A stretch of DNA of 64,000 nt from contig RQOL01000718.1 in the NCBI GenBank assembly GCA_013076295.1, positions 3,658,001-3,722,000 on the forward strand, in the 5' to 3' direction. This DNA comes from Sanderia malayensis. Taxonomy: Eukaryota > Cnidaria > Scyphozoa > Semaeostomeae > Pelagiidae. Under the pieces are notes generated by a model that saw nothing but the letters and a program-made list of their open reading frames with translations, ran no database searches and was not told where the DNA came from. Positions 42,168 through 54,750 of this stretch are shown here, piece after piece (position 1 is the first letter of the stretch; every line of letters begins with the position of its first letter). The position numbers and the translations under genes are program-made.

Positions 42168-42335
42168 TTAATTGCGATGCTGGCCAAATCTTGCCTTACT
42201 GTCTGCATTCAGGTCGTTTTTGGTCTTCCTTGTGTGTGGTCGTTTCACTTTCCGGAGATATTCTAGGGCTTTCCTTGCTGGTGTTTCTGGATGCAAACGC
42301 ATGAGATGTCCTAGCCATGTTAGTCTTCTTTCTTT
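42168..42335 (-). pseudogene. LINE reverse-transcriptase C-terminal relic
   Basis: On the minus strand the segment reads RRLTWLGHLMRLHPETPARK followed by ALEYLRKVKRP. The R-R-L-x-W-L/F-G-H pattern is the conserved C-terminal piece of many non-LTR retrotransposon polyproteins. Only about 50 codons remain and no upstream RT or endonuclease is nearby, so this is a 5'-truncated or broken copy. Confidence 0.65.
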
Positions 42336-42340
42336 TATTT

Positions 42341-44945
42341 TTATTTTCTCATCACAGCTATATTTGTCATTGTGACAGTGCTGTCATCTACATTGCACAC
42401 ATCATCCAGCACATGTAAGATTGCTGTTGGGTCTTGCCTCTGGCAGTTGCCTTTCCCTCCACCAATGCTGCTTCTCAGTAATAATCGTTTGTGTGCAGAT
42501 GTGAACTGTTGTACTGTTGGGTTGTTATTAAAACCTCCTGCGGAACGCACCGCACCAAAAAACAGCTCAATGTGATCTTGACTCAGCTTATACGTCAGCA
42601 AATACTTTAAAGGGGCATGAAGTGGCTCAACATGTTCAGCAAATATTCCTCTTATGCTTTTAATTGCTACAAGAAAGCCAATGAATCCCGTTTTCCTGCG
42701 TGTCTTGTACATTAGCTTGCCAGTTGCATCTTTTAATTTGCTAATGTAATCAAATGCTTCATCAAGGAATGGATCCCAAAAGCTTTTGTTTCCAGAACAA
42801 AGTGCTGATTTAAAACCTTTAGCACATGGGTTTCTTGAATTCAAAACATCAAAGAGCCTGTCTATGATACAAATAAACTTCACAGTTGCTTCCGAACCTT
42901 GAAATTGCTGCAGTTTAAGCGAGTTAGAACAGTGTTCAATGGCAACAGCTACACTAGAGCTAAATGTTTGAGCAGCTAGGTTTACTTTCATTTTCTGCTG
43001 TTTCCAATTTATATGCACTGATTTCAGCTTGTTACCTAAACGAAGGCCTTGTTCATCTTGAATTTTTTCCAGCTCTTCAATATAGCGCCAACATATTTGT
43101 TTGCCATCTTTGTCAAGAAGGACTCCTCCCTCACCAAGAGTGTTTCTGACCAATTTTAGCATATGGCAGACATCAAAAACAACATAAACCTTTTGATTGG
43201 AGTCTACTGGATTCGGGAAGGTTTGTAGATGTTCAGGATCTACATTTGCACCAAGCTCTTTCATCATTGTGAAGTGACAAGAAGGGCCATCACACGTAAG
43301 GCTTATCACACTCACTCCAACTTCATGAAGTTTCTCTATGCAAAGCATCACAAGATTAGCTCGTTCTGACCCAGTCAAACCATCAATGAAAAAGTACGCA
43401 CAAGGTACTTTCCAGGAGCTATTCACAGCAACCACCATAAAAACTAAAACATCTTTGGCAACAGGCAAAGAATCATCATCATTGCCATCACCAATGTCAA
43501 CATAGCCACGATATCTTTCTCCATCCCATGAAATGTGCTTTCGGATGGCCATCTCATCTAGCATAAGGGAACAAACCACCTTTCTACCATTGCGGGCTCC
43601 TTCTTCAACTTTTTGGGAAAGAGCAGTGAATGCAGGCTCTGTGAAACCAGGCTCAGCTGGGATTTTACTATACCATTTTCTAATATGGCTTTGATGTGGC
43701 AGTGCCAAATTAAAATTTTTTTCTGACAAATTCATATGCTTTGGATGAATAGAATTGCAATGTGAGGGCAAATGACTTGAGCTCAGAGGAGTATTTGCAT
43801 CCCTTTCCTGATTTTTCACAGACCATCATTCGCTTTAACAACTCCAATGATACTCCAGAGAATTTAACACTAAGAATATCCTCACAACTTCTTGAAATTA
43901 GGTTTTGCTCTTTCAGGTTTTTTGCCAAATCTTTCAATGAAGTTACTTTCTGTTTTAATCGACGAGTTTTTTGAAGATTCACTTTCAGTTTTTTTTTTAA
44001 ATTTTCAATTTTTTTTTGCAGCTCACTTATCGACTTGCCACTGGCATTATCGAGAGGCTGAAGACAAGGCTTTTTAGCCACTGGACCTTCATCTGTGCTC
44101 GTAGCAGCCACAGATCTTGCAGAAGGTAACTTGCGTTTTTTTATAGCCTATTTGAAAATGAAGAATTTAAGAACCATAATGTGGAACAAAAATTAAAGTA
44201 GTGGAGTGGAACTGACATTTCCAGCATTAGTCTAATATCTACATGAACAAGTACATGTGTTTATCTGCATACCTTCTTGAGGTGGCTGGGAAATTGCTTA
44301 AATCTCGTTGGAACAGCTGAACGTTTTAATGTAACACGGCATCCTGTGCGATCTATGTCTGACTCCTTGAAATGGTCGGAACAGATTTTCGAGTACTGAC
44401 TTGGTTGCCAATTTTCCAACCGCATGTTTATAAGCCATTTTCTTTTCTCTTCTTTATCAACAGGAAATCCTAAATGAACACATGGCACGAAAGTGACGAT
44501 ATTTATCAATTTTATTTCAAGAAAGAACAATACTGTGACGAGAAGCCATCGCGAAAAAATTTGGGCCTAGGCAAGCCAGCTCGAAAAATTTTTTACTAAC
44601 TCCTAAAATTTGACATAAAATATATGTAATACGGCTATGAGTGCATTATTTTGAATTGTATAATTATGAATTTGTTTTAATTTATAAATTTGAAATTTCA
44701 CACGGCTGGGTGTAAAACAACGCTACCTATTGTTGGTGTGTTTTTTTACTGTTGCCAAGGTAAAAAAAATTTCCACAAAAAAAAATGTTGGATACTTACG
44801 AATGAAACGTCCTGGGAAGTTGTCTTTTTATTTCACTTTCTTCATCATTGCTTCCTTCACTATCGCTACGGTCTACTTCTTCATTTTTTTTCTTTTTTCG
44901 TTTTTTACAGCCAAAAGCACAACATTGGGTACCAAGTTTAGCCAT
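42341..44945 (-). pseudogene. P-element/THAP9-type transposase, frameshifted
   Basis: Exon-like segments: 44800-44945 (CCAFGCKKRK and LPRTFHS, start of a THAP zinc finger), 44273-44469 (FPVDKEEKRKW, YSKICSDHF, AVPTRF, the rest of the C2CH finger), and 42341-44147. The last holds a Lys-rich coiled coil (~44040-43890), then YSSELKSFALTLQFYS, and the RNase-H-like transposase core (LDEMAIRKHISWDG, GYVDIGDG, YVVFDVCHMLKLVRN, FFGAVRSAGG). The frame breaks once in an A/T homopolymer at 43712-43722, and exon 1/2 phases disagree by one base. The large 3' frame is otherwise open for about 490 codons, suggesting a recent death or sequencing errors. Confidence 0.85.
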
Positions 44946-46442
44946 TAAAAATTTTCGCCATAACAACAAAAAGTGGTCCCTTGTGAAAAATTTCCCGGCT
45001 TCACATTTTGAGTTTCGCGCGTAATGGGATGCTCGATCCAGTTTTCTTATAGATCAGTGGGTTTAACTCGATATTTAACGGACCAATCTGGACTGTAAAA
45101 AGTGGCGTGGCGTCAATTTTTAATTCAACAACAAAATGGCGGGAAAATGCCGAAGCTGTGAGAAAAGTTCAAATGGATATAAAATCAATAAATTTTCGTG
45201 CTTTTCCGAGAAATATTGGCAAAAAGGTCCTCACCAATTCTTTGTTTTTGTATATGGGTCTTGCAAAAGTTAAGGTAAAAACTGCTTTTCGTTTCACAAT
45301 TGTATTTCATCAGGACTTGTTGTATTCAGGATTATGAAAAACAACACGCGTGTATTCACCACAAATTAAGAAAGCAAAAAGCATTTCATGTATTATTACA
45401 TATAAAACTAGATACTAATAATCTCATTATCAAGAAAAGTTATTCTATAGTCAAAATTAAAAATTATTTTCTCTAAGTAATTCAAAGTAAATATTGAATA
45501 TATCAAAGTTTCTTCTTCCAATTCAGAGTCAGTATAACCAAAAGTAAAGTTAGAAATTGTGGTTCATTGAAGCGTGTTAATTTACTGATAAATACTAGTT
45601 CTTCGTCCTTTAGCTGACCATGCATCTGGGATTTAATCTGTGAATGTAACAATGAAAATAATTACTTTTCATTGTTCATAAAATAACCCAAAAATGAATT
45701 TGTCGGTTCGTCAAAGGCCTAGAGACTTGTTTATCAAATCAAACATGAAATCAAGTTAAACAACCGCTGGTAATTTGCAAAATCCAACAAGAACTAAATT
45801 GAAAACTAAAAATGAAAATTACCTGCTTCTATACTCCCAATTAAAAAATCTTGGATATGCAACCATTTGCATCTTTCGTTTCAAATAAAATTAAAACTTG
45901 TTCAGCTCAGAGGCGGCAACACAAAATATTGAAATTTTTGAGTCCTCCTGGCCCGGCACTTTCCAAGTTTTAATCTTGTAGCATTATATGAGAGCGAGGC
46001 TTTAATTTTTTGGACAGTTTTTGAACAGTAAGTCCATAAGTCCTTTGTGTTGAGCGAGTTGCGAGCGAAGCACAGGGACGCAATCTAATGAGTCTACTTT
46101 TGTACTGGGTTGGGTGGGGTGTTTGTTTTGTGTTTGTTGAATGACAACGAAAGCTCTCCTCCATTCATCAAATTTTTCATTAATAAAAGATATTTTTGTG
46201 ATGAACACAATGTATTCTATGGTATCGGGGCGTTGGTCGCACGAAGCAGGATGAAATGTTTTCATGCACCTGGATGCACGAAAGACACACCTCCAACTTG
46301 CCTTGTTTTGAGGAAAGAGGGCAGGTGATATTTTAGGCCATAAAGGAAGGGTCGAGTTTAATTTGTACATGATAGGAGTATATGAGGTTGCAGAACTGAA
46401 TTAAATTTGAATCGTAACCTTTAAATTGTCACCAAGAAAATC
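44946..46442. other. Intergenic, no gene recognised
   Basis: AT-rich. Short frames at 45107-45337 (+) and 46002-46370 (-) lack family signatures or convincing splice partners. The stretch nearest 46443 is presumably the PAQR4 promoter. Confidence 0.4.
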
Positions 46443-47553
46443 ATGCAAAAAATGTCTGACGATGAAAAGAATAACAACATAAAGAAATTGAAAACAATTG
46501 CAAATATTCCTCAACATCTTGCTTTTAACAAATATGTCATCCATGGATACAGAACAAATTATTCTTTCATTGAATGTTTGAAAAGTTTGTTTTATATCCA
46601 TAATGAGACAGTGAATATTTATACACATGGTAGGTATATGCTGATAAGAAAGGTTATTGATTTTGGTTTCAACAATAGTTGTGGTGATGATGGTATTACA
46701 AATCCTCTATTACGATCTCTAAGGATGAAATTTTAACCATTGTGCTGTTTTTAGCAATATTTGACAGGTAATGGAATTTATTGGGGAGGTGGTTGATGAC
46801 AAGATTATGAAAAGAAACCATTAAATCAGCTCAATATTTTGTTATGAAGCAAAGTCGACTGATTGCATTTTTTATTTCATTGATTTTCCAGGACTATTCG
46901 CCGTGTATTTGTTCAGTCTTTTCCCTTATCAAGACATTTCTACGCACAACCATGGCATGCTCCAAGTGCTCCATTGGTTCGCAAGTATCTTACCATTTCT
47001 CGGAAGCACCATTTACCACCTATTCATGTGCCACTCAACCGGATCTGCAACCTACTGCAAGCTTCTCAAACTTGATGTCACTGGAATATGGGCTGTAAAT
47101 TCCTTTGGCTATGTCATAGCAGTATATTCAACATTCCATGGTCTCAAAGCACTGCAAATTGCAGCAGTAGTGCTCTACGTCACTTGCTCTTTCATCACCC
47201 TCTATTTTCTTCTCAAAGCAACTACGCCCATTCAAAGATTCGTCCCTTTATGCTACTATCTCGTTGTTCGGCCAATTATCATGATAACAAGGGCATGGCT
47301 TGGCTATTATTCTCCCTGCAATCACTCAAATGGGGAACGTTTGCAGGTTGGAACCTATGTTATGATGGATCTAGTTGCTTTGTGTGGAGCTCTTGTTAAT
47401 GTAGGCAAGTTTCCGGAGCGATTTATGCCTGGTAGATTTGACATTGTATTAAATAGTCATCAGATAATGCATGTTTTGACAGCTGTATCTCTCTTGTTGC
47501 TTAATAAAGCTGCTCGTAATGATATAGATTTCTTGATAGCAAACCCTTGTTAA
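46443..47553 (+). CDS. PAQR4: PAQR4, progestin/adipoQ receptor family 4
   Basis: Seven-transmembrane hydrolase-fold membrane protein (PAQR/hemolysin III family). Two exons, 46443-46629 and 46892-47553, give 282 residues (human 273). PAQR4 traits: HLAFNKYVIHGYR near the N terminus, SLFYIHNETVNIYTHG at the end of exon 1, YHLFMCHSTGSATY, and FDIVLNSHQIMHVLTAVS near the C terminus. Zinc-site motifs are intact: S-x3-H (STIYH), Asp in LLKLDVTGI, and H-x3-H (HQIMH). Mammalian PAQR4 is Golgi-located and linked to ceramide metabolism; function here is by family. The first ATG (46443) is followed by another (46452); either could be used. Confidence 0.93.
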
Positions 47554-47685
47554 TGATATTTGATACCATAGATAGATCTAATTAAGACAAAAACAAACAT
47601 TCTGTAACGATAGATAATTTTCTTTCTTTGTAATTTGTTTTTTATAGTTCATGAAAGCAAATAGAAAAGAAATCGCTTTCTCTGC

Positions 47686-48365
47686 TATAAACTTGCGCCC
47701 TCGCAGCAACAACTCGCGCGCCTCGCATGCGCGCACTTGCGGCAAATCTTCATCATCGCCATGGTAACATTTCGAGCTCTCACTTGGTTGGTAAGTTTTC
47801 AATTGACACGTGCTCAGCTGGTGGGATTACTTTGAAAGCATTATTAAGCCCAGGGGGCTTATCAATTTTTAATGTTGTAAAGGGTGGCCTCAATTAAATT
47901 CTGAAATAAAAATCAGAAAATGTTATTACAGCTGCAATTATAGTTGCAAAATAATTTTCATAATCTTTCATGGTGCAATCAATCATAATTTCATCATCGT
48001 TGACATTTTAGAAATAAGGAGGGGGGCATATTTAAGTCTCGTTTCAAGAGGGGTATACTCCCTTTCGGAAATTCGGAATACAGTTGAATCTCGTTATCTC
48101 GAACAGATTCCCATTTCCCCTCGTTCTCTAGTTGGGTCAATTTAGTTCGGATATCTCGAACTTTCGCCATGTCGAACAAATTTTCATTTCCCCTGCGAGT
48201 TCGAGATAGCGAGAGTCGACTTTGGACTGTATGTAAATGTAAACTTGCGCCCCCACAGCAACAACTCACTCGCCTCGCACGCGACAATTGAGATTTTTCC
48301 GCCGATTGTCATCATCGCCATGGTAACGTTTCGACCTCCGATGGGCAGTTTTCAATTATCACGTG
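47686..48365. repeat. Diverged ~130 bp direct duplication
   Basis: 47686-47815 and 48238-48365 share, in order, aacttgcgccc, cagcaacaactc, cgcctcgca, tcatcatcgccatggtaac, tttcga and gttttcaatt. Both include the palindromic ccatgg core and an E-box-like cacgtg near the end. The copies are separated by about 420 bp containing a MITE. Confidence 0.7.
48079..48231. mobile_element. Small MITE with TA ends
   Basis: Left TACAGTTGAATCTCGTTATC, right gagttcgagatagcgagag followed by tgta. A second, incomplete copy lies at about 52847-52930 (tacaatcgaatctcgctatc) in intron 2 of the first SLCO gene. Confidence 0.75.
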
Positions 48366-48722
48366 ATCCAAATGAATAGATCGAACCATTGTTTTCTTTT
48401 CAAAACATTCATTTAAATATTTGTTTTTCAGGAATTCTTTTCTAAGAGCTAACTAACTGTGGGTGAAAGGCTCAATTAAAATTCTTCAGTGCCCTCTTCG
48501 TACATTAAGCTTGATATTACGAAATGACAAACCCCCCTTGCTTGCCATTGAAGGCTTGGGTTGCAGCATTTATTTGATATTACAATGAAGTCTAATGAAC
48601 CGAGGAATCGATGTCAAAAAGTTGGTGAAATCTCCCAGAGTTAAATCAAGGTGGAAATTTATGTCATATAGAAAGATTGGTGTTGTTGTTAATATTATTA
48701 TTGACATTGCAGCAGCAAGCCG

Positions 48723-51700
48723 ATGCAAGGAAGTCAACACAAGGTTAGGCCTGTAATGTTTAATTTCAACACTGATACCCTTCGTGATAATATTCATAAA
48801 ATGGAGAACATGCAGATAAAAAAACCAGTTAAAGACGATAGCGATGGATGCAATAACGCCAATAAGAGATATGGATGGTCTGGCATTTATATCAAACGAC
48901 TACAGTTTCTGAACCAGCCGGTGTTTTTCCTTGCTTTTCTCTGTGTTGTTGTTCTCGCACAAGGAATGATTATAACTGGAGTGACAAGTGTTATTGTGAC
49001 AACGATACAAACAAGATTTGGATTCACAAGTGTCCAAGCTGGTGCATTATCAAGTTCATACGATACGGCCTATGGAGTTTCGTCGATTTTCGTCAGTTTC
49101 TTTGGCCACACTCGCAAGCCATTTCTCCTCGGAGTTGGAAGTATCATCCTTGCTATAGGATGCTTCACTGCTTCTGTGCCTCACTACATAATTGGGAAAT
49201 ATCATGCCGGCGTTGTCACTGATATAGATTGGTGCAATTTGAACAATACTCTAGCATCTACTGCTAACGTTTCTGCAGCATGCAAAAGCGGGGAGTGGTA
49301 TTACTTGGCAATATTTTGCATTGCTTACATTACCATGGGTCTTGGAGCAACCCCGATTTACATTCTAGGCCCAAGTCATCTTGATGAAATAACGAAAAGA
49401 GGCCAGCATGGATTGTATATCGGGATCATGTATACATTTGCTACACTTGGACCTGCTGTTGGTTATTTAATTGGCAAGCCAATGTTAAGCACATTCGTTG
49501 ACATTAAACAGGTACGTAACGTTTCTATTTGAATTTCGTATTTATTTCGCCTTCCTTTTCTTTACAATTGAGACCACCCAGCAAATATATTTAACAATTG
49601 TGATGTTAAAAAAGACCTGTTTGTTGGGAGGGAATTGCTAGACAGTCAACAGCAGTTGGAACAAGGAAAACTTAGATATACACTGGGAAATTTCAGTCAC
49701 TTTTCATAAAGAAATTTTGATATATGTTTCCTTTCCTCCTTGCAGAACATCGTCTAGATCTAACGTGTTCAATTATATTTGTATGTGTTGTTTTTCATTG
49801 TTTTAACCTGCTGTATCAGAATTTTCGAGTTCGACAAATTTGACATGGTCTTTTTGCTTGAAATCCGAAAATGTCGTGAACAACGACAATACATTTGCCA
49901 ATATACGAAGCGGAGTATATCTGCTTCGTATATTGGCAATATAGTTGCATCCTAATCAGGCCTTAATTTGTTGCTACAGTCAAAAGAAATAATAATATAA
50001 ACGTATTTCCTTGCCACTGCCCGCACTAAGTGGTAGTTAGGCAGGTTAGTGGCATATTAATTCATCTACACTGGGGTTCCAAAAGTATTGCAACGCCTGA
50101 TGAAAAATGGCGTCTAGAAGTGGCCCTAGGCCTGAGCAAGAGAATTTACATAACAATATAAAACTACAAAACGGGTTTCAATAGCGAATTTCTTTAGCAT
50201 AAATATACTCAGAATTTCATAAATTTTCAAGTGAAAACATCATTTAAACTATATCATATTGTTTTATAATAATATTTAAAGAAAATTGCGAAGAGGTCCC
50301 TTAAAAAATGTTTGCGAAAATTTATCGAAGTGGAGTAATTAAAACGCCAATAATTATAATTTCTTTCACTCAAAGCCACGCAATTTCCCTCTCACTTAAA
50401 AGAGAATGTTTTAAATTTTTGAAAAATGAAAAGATTTGTCATGTAACTGTCTTGACCTTTATAATTTTCAGTTTCAGTCTTTGTTTACCACTTGGAAAGC
50501 GCATGTTTTGTTTTTCAAATTTCAGAGTGGGTTTTAAAAAATAAAATTTTTGTTAACTTCAGAAAGTATGAAGCCCTTGAAAATTACATCAAGTTATAGT
50601 ATTTGAAACAAATTATAGGAATATCCATGTCGGATTTTTTGTTATTGCGCTTAACCTTCTTTTTTTTACTCTGGAAAAAAAATTACGGAAAAATAGGTTT
50701 TGTCAAATCGCATTCCTAAAATGATAAACAAAGACTGAAACTGAAAATTATAAAGGTCAAGACAGTTACATGACAAATCTTTGCATTTTTCTAAATTTCA
50801 CAACATTCTCTTTTAAATGAGAGAAAATTTGCGTGGCTTTGAGTAACAGAAATTATAATTATTGGCGTTTTAATTACTCCACTTCGATAAATTTTTGTGA
50901 ACATTTTTTAAAGGACCTCTTCGCAGTTTTCTTTAAATATTATTGCGAAACAATATGATATAATTTAAATTATGTTTTTATTTGAAAATGTATGAAATTT
51001 TGAGTATATTTATGCTAAATATATTCGCTATTGAAACCCGTTTGGTATTTTTATATTATTATTTAAATTTTCTCGCTCAGGCCTAGGGCCACTTCTAGAC
51101 GCCATTTTTCATCAGGCGTTGCAATACTTTTGGAACCCCAGTGTAATTAACGTTGTTAATTATATTATTGTTGATTATCAACTATCATATCATGATACGG
51201 TTGCGACTTGATGGATTTATGACATGACGGAGTTATGGATGAGTAGAGCTCCTGATTTCAATAAGTCTGAATACATTGATACATTTTGCGGTTGAGAAAT
51301 TTTAACAGGGGAGAACAGATCGTCTTTGCGAGACCTGGTTTTCTCAAACCCGATCTTTTCCGTTTCGTATCGGCTTTCTCAAGCGAGAGTCTGAACGCAG
51401 GCTAAAAGTGGGAGGAAAGCATTCGGTTTTCTGAGTATGCGGCCCGGGGCTCGAACCCCGGTGTGCATTATGTACTTTGCGTGATTAGAAACTAAGATAA
51501 AAACAACAATTTTTCCAATACGCAGGGTTTTATGCTCTCACGAACAATCCTCGGTTGGAAGTGCATGACTATATATCTAATACTTCACCCCAGATCTGCA
51601 ATTCACTGTAACTTTTACCTTAAACATACAGTGTGCTTCGCGCATCTCTAATAATCCAACTTCGGTTGCAAGCAGACAAGCTCTGTATGCCTGGGTGAAA

Positions 51701-54700
51701 TAACAACATAAATTCCACTTATCGTTGTTGTTTTTCACCGTGTGACATCGTTTTGGAGTGATCATGATTTTACAAATTAAATATATTTCCCAAATCAGCA
51801 TGTTCAATAGTGTGATATTTGTTTTGTAATATCTTTCGTTTATTTATAGCCTATTTTTGTATACTCTAAAATAAGTCACGCTCACTATGGCTCTTTTCTT
51901 CGAAGCAGAAACATCTTTTAACTGCTGCTTTTAAGAGAGACAGGGGGGGGGGGGCGTTCTTTCTGAGCGAGTCGAAAATCTCATACCATAGACAAGCTAT
52001 AACTTAATATGCCAGCCTTTAGAAATACGACAATCTAACAATCTTGTTATCACACGACACATGTAAGGTTTATTTATTGTTAACATTTTTCAATTGATAG
52101 TTAAATTGTACATGCCTTTCTTTTATCGCAGCCCAAAGGTTCGAATCTGACACCAACTGACAGTATTTGGGTGGGTGCATGGTGGATGGGCTTCCTTGTT
52201 GGCACGGCCATGTTTCTGCTCATCTCCATTCCGATGCTCGGTTTCCCGCAGGAGTTCCCGAGCACGGCCGAAATTCGCGAATCGAAAAAAGAACTCGAAG
52301 ACACCGTGAAGGAGGATGGGAAATTGGAGGTGAATTTTCGATCGTTGATACCAGCTTCAGTTGCATTGCTGAAGAACAAATGCTACTTGCTCATCAGCCT
52401 TGCTGTCACCTTCGAGGGCCTAGCCACAGGCGGTTTCTCTACGTTTATTCCGAAATTCTTCGAGTCGCAGTTTTTTGTGTCAGCATCGAACGCTGCTCTG
52501 TACACTGGTATTATCGTAGTTCCAGGGGCCGGCGGCGGTATCCTGTTGGGTGGTTATCTGATCAAGAAGTACAACTGGAATTGCCAGAAGACAATCAAAA
52601 TGTCGATGATTTTCTCGCTGCTCGCGTTCGTAGCGACTGCAAGCATTTTCATCGGTTGCGGACAGAAGGAGATAACCGGTGTCAATGTACCCTACACTGG
52701 GCAGTAAGTCATATATTGATCATCATGATCGCCCTAATGTTGTAACTACCTAAACTCTGGGATGAGATTTCAGCACATGCGTACTTCGATTTTGAAATGC
52801 GAATATTGAAGTGCGCATGTGCACTCCGAGACAAATCAAAACCTACCTACAATCGAATCTCGCTATCTCGAACTCGGTTATCTCGAACAGATTCCCACTT
52901 CCTCTCGCCCTCCATTTGGGTGAATCTGTCATCCCCATTATGTGCTTTATTTCTTTAATTTTTAGATCAACTGCGAATGGAATCGATTCTTCGTGTCGTT
53001 TGAACTGCACGTGCAACGAAGCTTACAAGCCAATCTGCACGAAAGCTGACAACCGTGCCTTCTATTCTGCGTGTCACGCGGGATGCACGAGAGACAACAC
53101 GAATGGCAACGTCAGTCAACTCCTTTCAGTATTTTCATTATTATGCATTATCCCCGGAAATAGGTTAACACGCATGCGCTTTTTGACTTCGAATTCTGAC
53201 TTTTTGAAGTGCGCATGTTTCTCTCCCGCTCCCCTTTTTAAACTTGAACAATTACCTTCGACTTGATTATTTCATGTTTTTACTTCTCATTTTCCTGAGT
53301 CCAACTCACAATGGTCTTCACTTTTGTATTTATCAACCCCGGTTTTTCTTTTAGATGTACTACAATTGTACGTGCTTTCCGAGTAACATCACTGTGGCAG
53401 AAAAGGGGGGTTGCTCACCAGTTTGCAGTTTGATGTATTTGTTCATGCCTTGCTTTTTAATCACAATGGTCTTCACTTTTCTCAACAACGTACCTCTTAT
53501 CAATGCGACATTCAGGTTAGTCTTAAGCTCATCTGTTTTATGCATTTCACTCGTTCTTGTCCTAGAAATAGGGGTGGGAGGTCGTAGGAGGTAGGAGGAG
53601 AAAGTTATTTTTCCTTCATCCCTTTTCTTTTTGTCATTTTCACCCCTTCTCATTTAGTAATTATTTGGTATTTTATGCGTTCTTCTTTCTGTCCCTTTGC
53701 TACCCCCTCATTCTATTTTTCTTTCCAACACCATCTTTCTTTATCCTTTCTTCCATTTTTTTATTTCTTTTTTTTTCTGCAGCCTCACTTCTTTCTATGC
53801 TGCATTAATTATTTACTTATTTCGTGTTCGCCCTTTTTTTGCTATGCTCCCAAGCACTGGTGCAAATCGCCCCTGCTCTTTAAAGAACATTCACCATCAA
53901 TTGTTATTCATTTTCAGAGTTGTTCCTGAAAGCCAGTCATCTTTTGCTCTTGGCTTCCAACAGATCTTCGTACGTTTTCTCGGATTCATCCCCGGGCCTA
54001 TTCTCTTCGGAAGATTCGTCGACAAGGCCTGTATCCTGTGGCAGAAAGATCAATGTGGTAGTGGAGAGAACAGAAACTGTTTGGAATACAATAATAGCTT
54101 GTTCAGGTATTGTTTGCCTTTTTGTTTCATTCCGTTCCTGGATGTTTGATTTATCGGGGCTCAATTTTAATACAGGCTGGCTCCACTGATCATCGGGTAA
54201 GCCAGGGATTGGGGTACATGGCCAAAATTTTAAAAATCTTTAGTAATACCCTCAAGAAACATTAATCAACTCTAAAAGTTCCATTTCTAAACAGAATTCA
54301 GAGTTCTGTTCAGGGACGATTTCGAGGTATTTACGACGCGAAATTGGTATTGATGGATCAATTTTAGCTTCTGAATTTTACTTAGTTTAAGTTGTTCGTT
54401 TTTGTTCCCCAATTGAGTACCCCAATTAGCTAAGAGGCTTTTATTATTGACCGAAGTATCTTGAACATGGAGAACTGAGATTGTCGATGTCGCATTTAAT
54501 AAATATCCTTCTAGACCATGTTTTGTCTGTTTTGTTCAACAGGTATTATTTTTATACCATTGGGGGTACGTTCAAGATTCTATCCTTCATCTTTCTTGTG
54601 TTTGCCTATTACGCCTATACTCCTCCCGGCCGGCTGGAATCGACAATGAGCCAGCAAGATTTCGTTTTGAGAGAGGTTGCAGCACCAGGACGTACAGATG

Positions 54701-54750
54701 ACGAAACTATACAGCAAAATAGAAAACTAAGCAACGTTGCAAATGTATGA
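48723..54750 (+). CDS. SLCO: SLCO/OATP organic anion transporter, copy A
   Basis: Twelve-TM sodium-independent transporter of amphipathic organic anions. Six exons: 48723-49511, 52132-52703, 52966-53110, 53355-53515, 53918-54106, 54543-54750; all phases agree; 687 residues. Shows the OATP signature DSIWVGAWWMGFL, the Kazal-like extracellular cysteine loop (CRLNCTCNEAYKPIC, CHAGC, CTCF) encoded by exons 3-4, NNVPLINATFR, and RFLGFIPGPILFGRFVDKAC. The general look (QGMIITGV, YGWSGIY) is closest to SLCO4-type. An in-frame TGA precedes the first ATG; downstream ATGs (48756, 48801) are alternatives. A 1.08 kb palindrome fills part of intron 1. Copy B follows in tandem 2.5 kb downstream. Confidence 0.93.
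49895..49939. repeat. Perfect 17-bp hairpin
   Basis: TTGCCAATATACGAAGC at 49895-49911 and its exact inverse at 49923-49939, 11-nt loop, in SLCO copy A intron 1. Confidence 0.85.
50067..51145. mobile_element. 1.08 kb palindromic foldback MITE
   Basis: Ends TACACTGGGGTTCCAAAAGT and inverse acttttggaaccccagtgta. The arms match inverted over about 450 bp each (for example aaaacgccaataattataat and inverse; gacctttataattttcag and inverse), leaving a short central spacer around 50500-50710. TA-flanked, mariner-like ends. Contains no transposase frame. In SLCO copy A intron 1. Confidence 0.88.

Noticed and set aside
45107..45337. 76-codon plus-strand frame with Lys/Glu-rich start
   Set aside because: Considered as the continuation of the 40129 coiled-coil gene, but no acceptor of matching phase and no clear similarity.
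48875..49222. Overlapping +1 frame in SLCO copy A, conserved with 57378-57725 in copy B
   Set aside because: Shared only because the DNA of exon 1 is near-identical; the main frame encodes the transporter.
51400..51480. tRNA gene on the minus strand (CCGGGGTTCGAGCCCCGG)
   Set aside because: A perfect TpsiC-like arm, but no matching acceptor stem, D arm or anticodon arm upstream; at best a relic.
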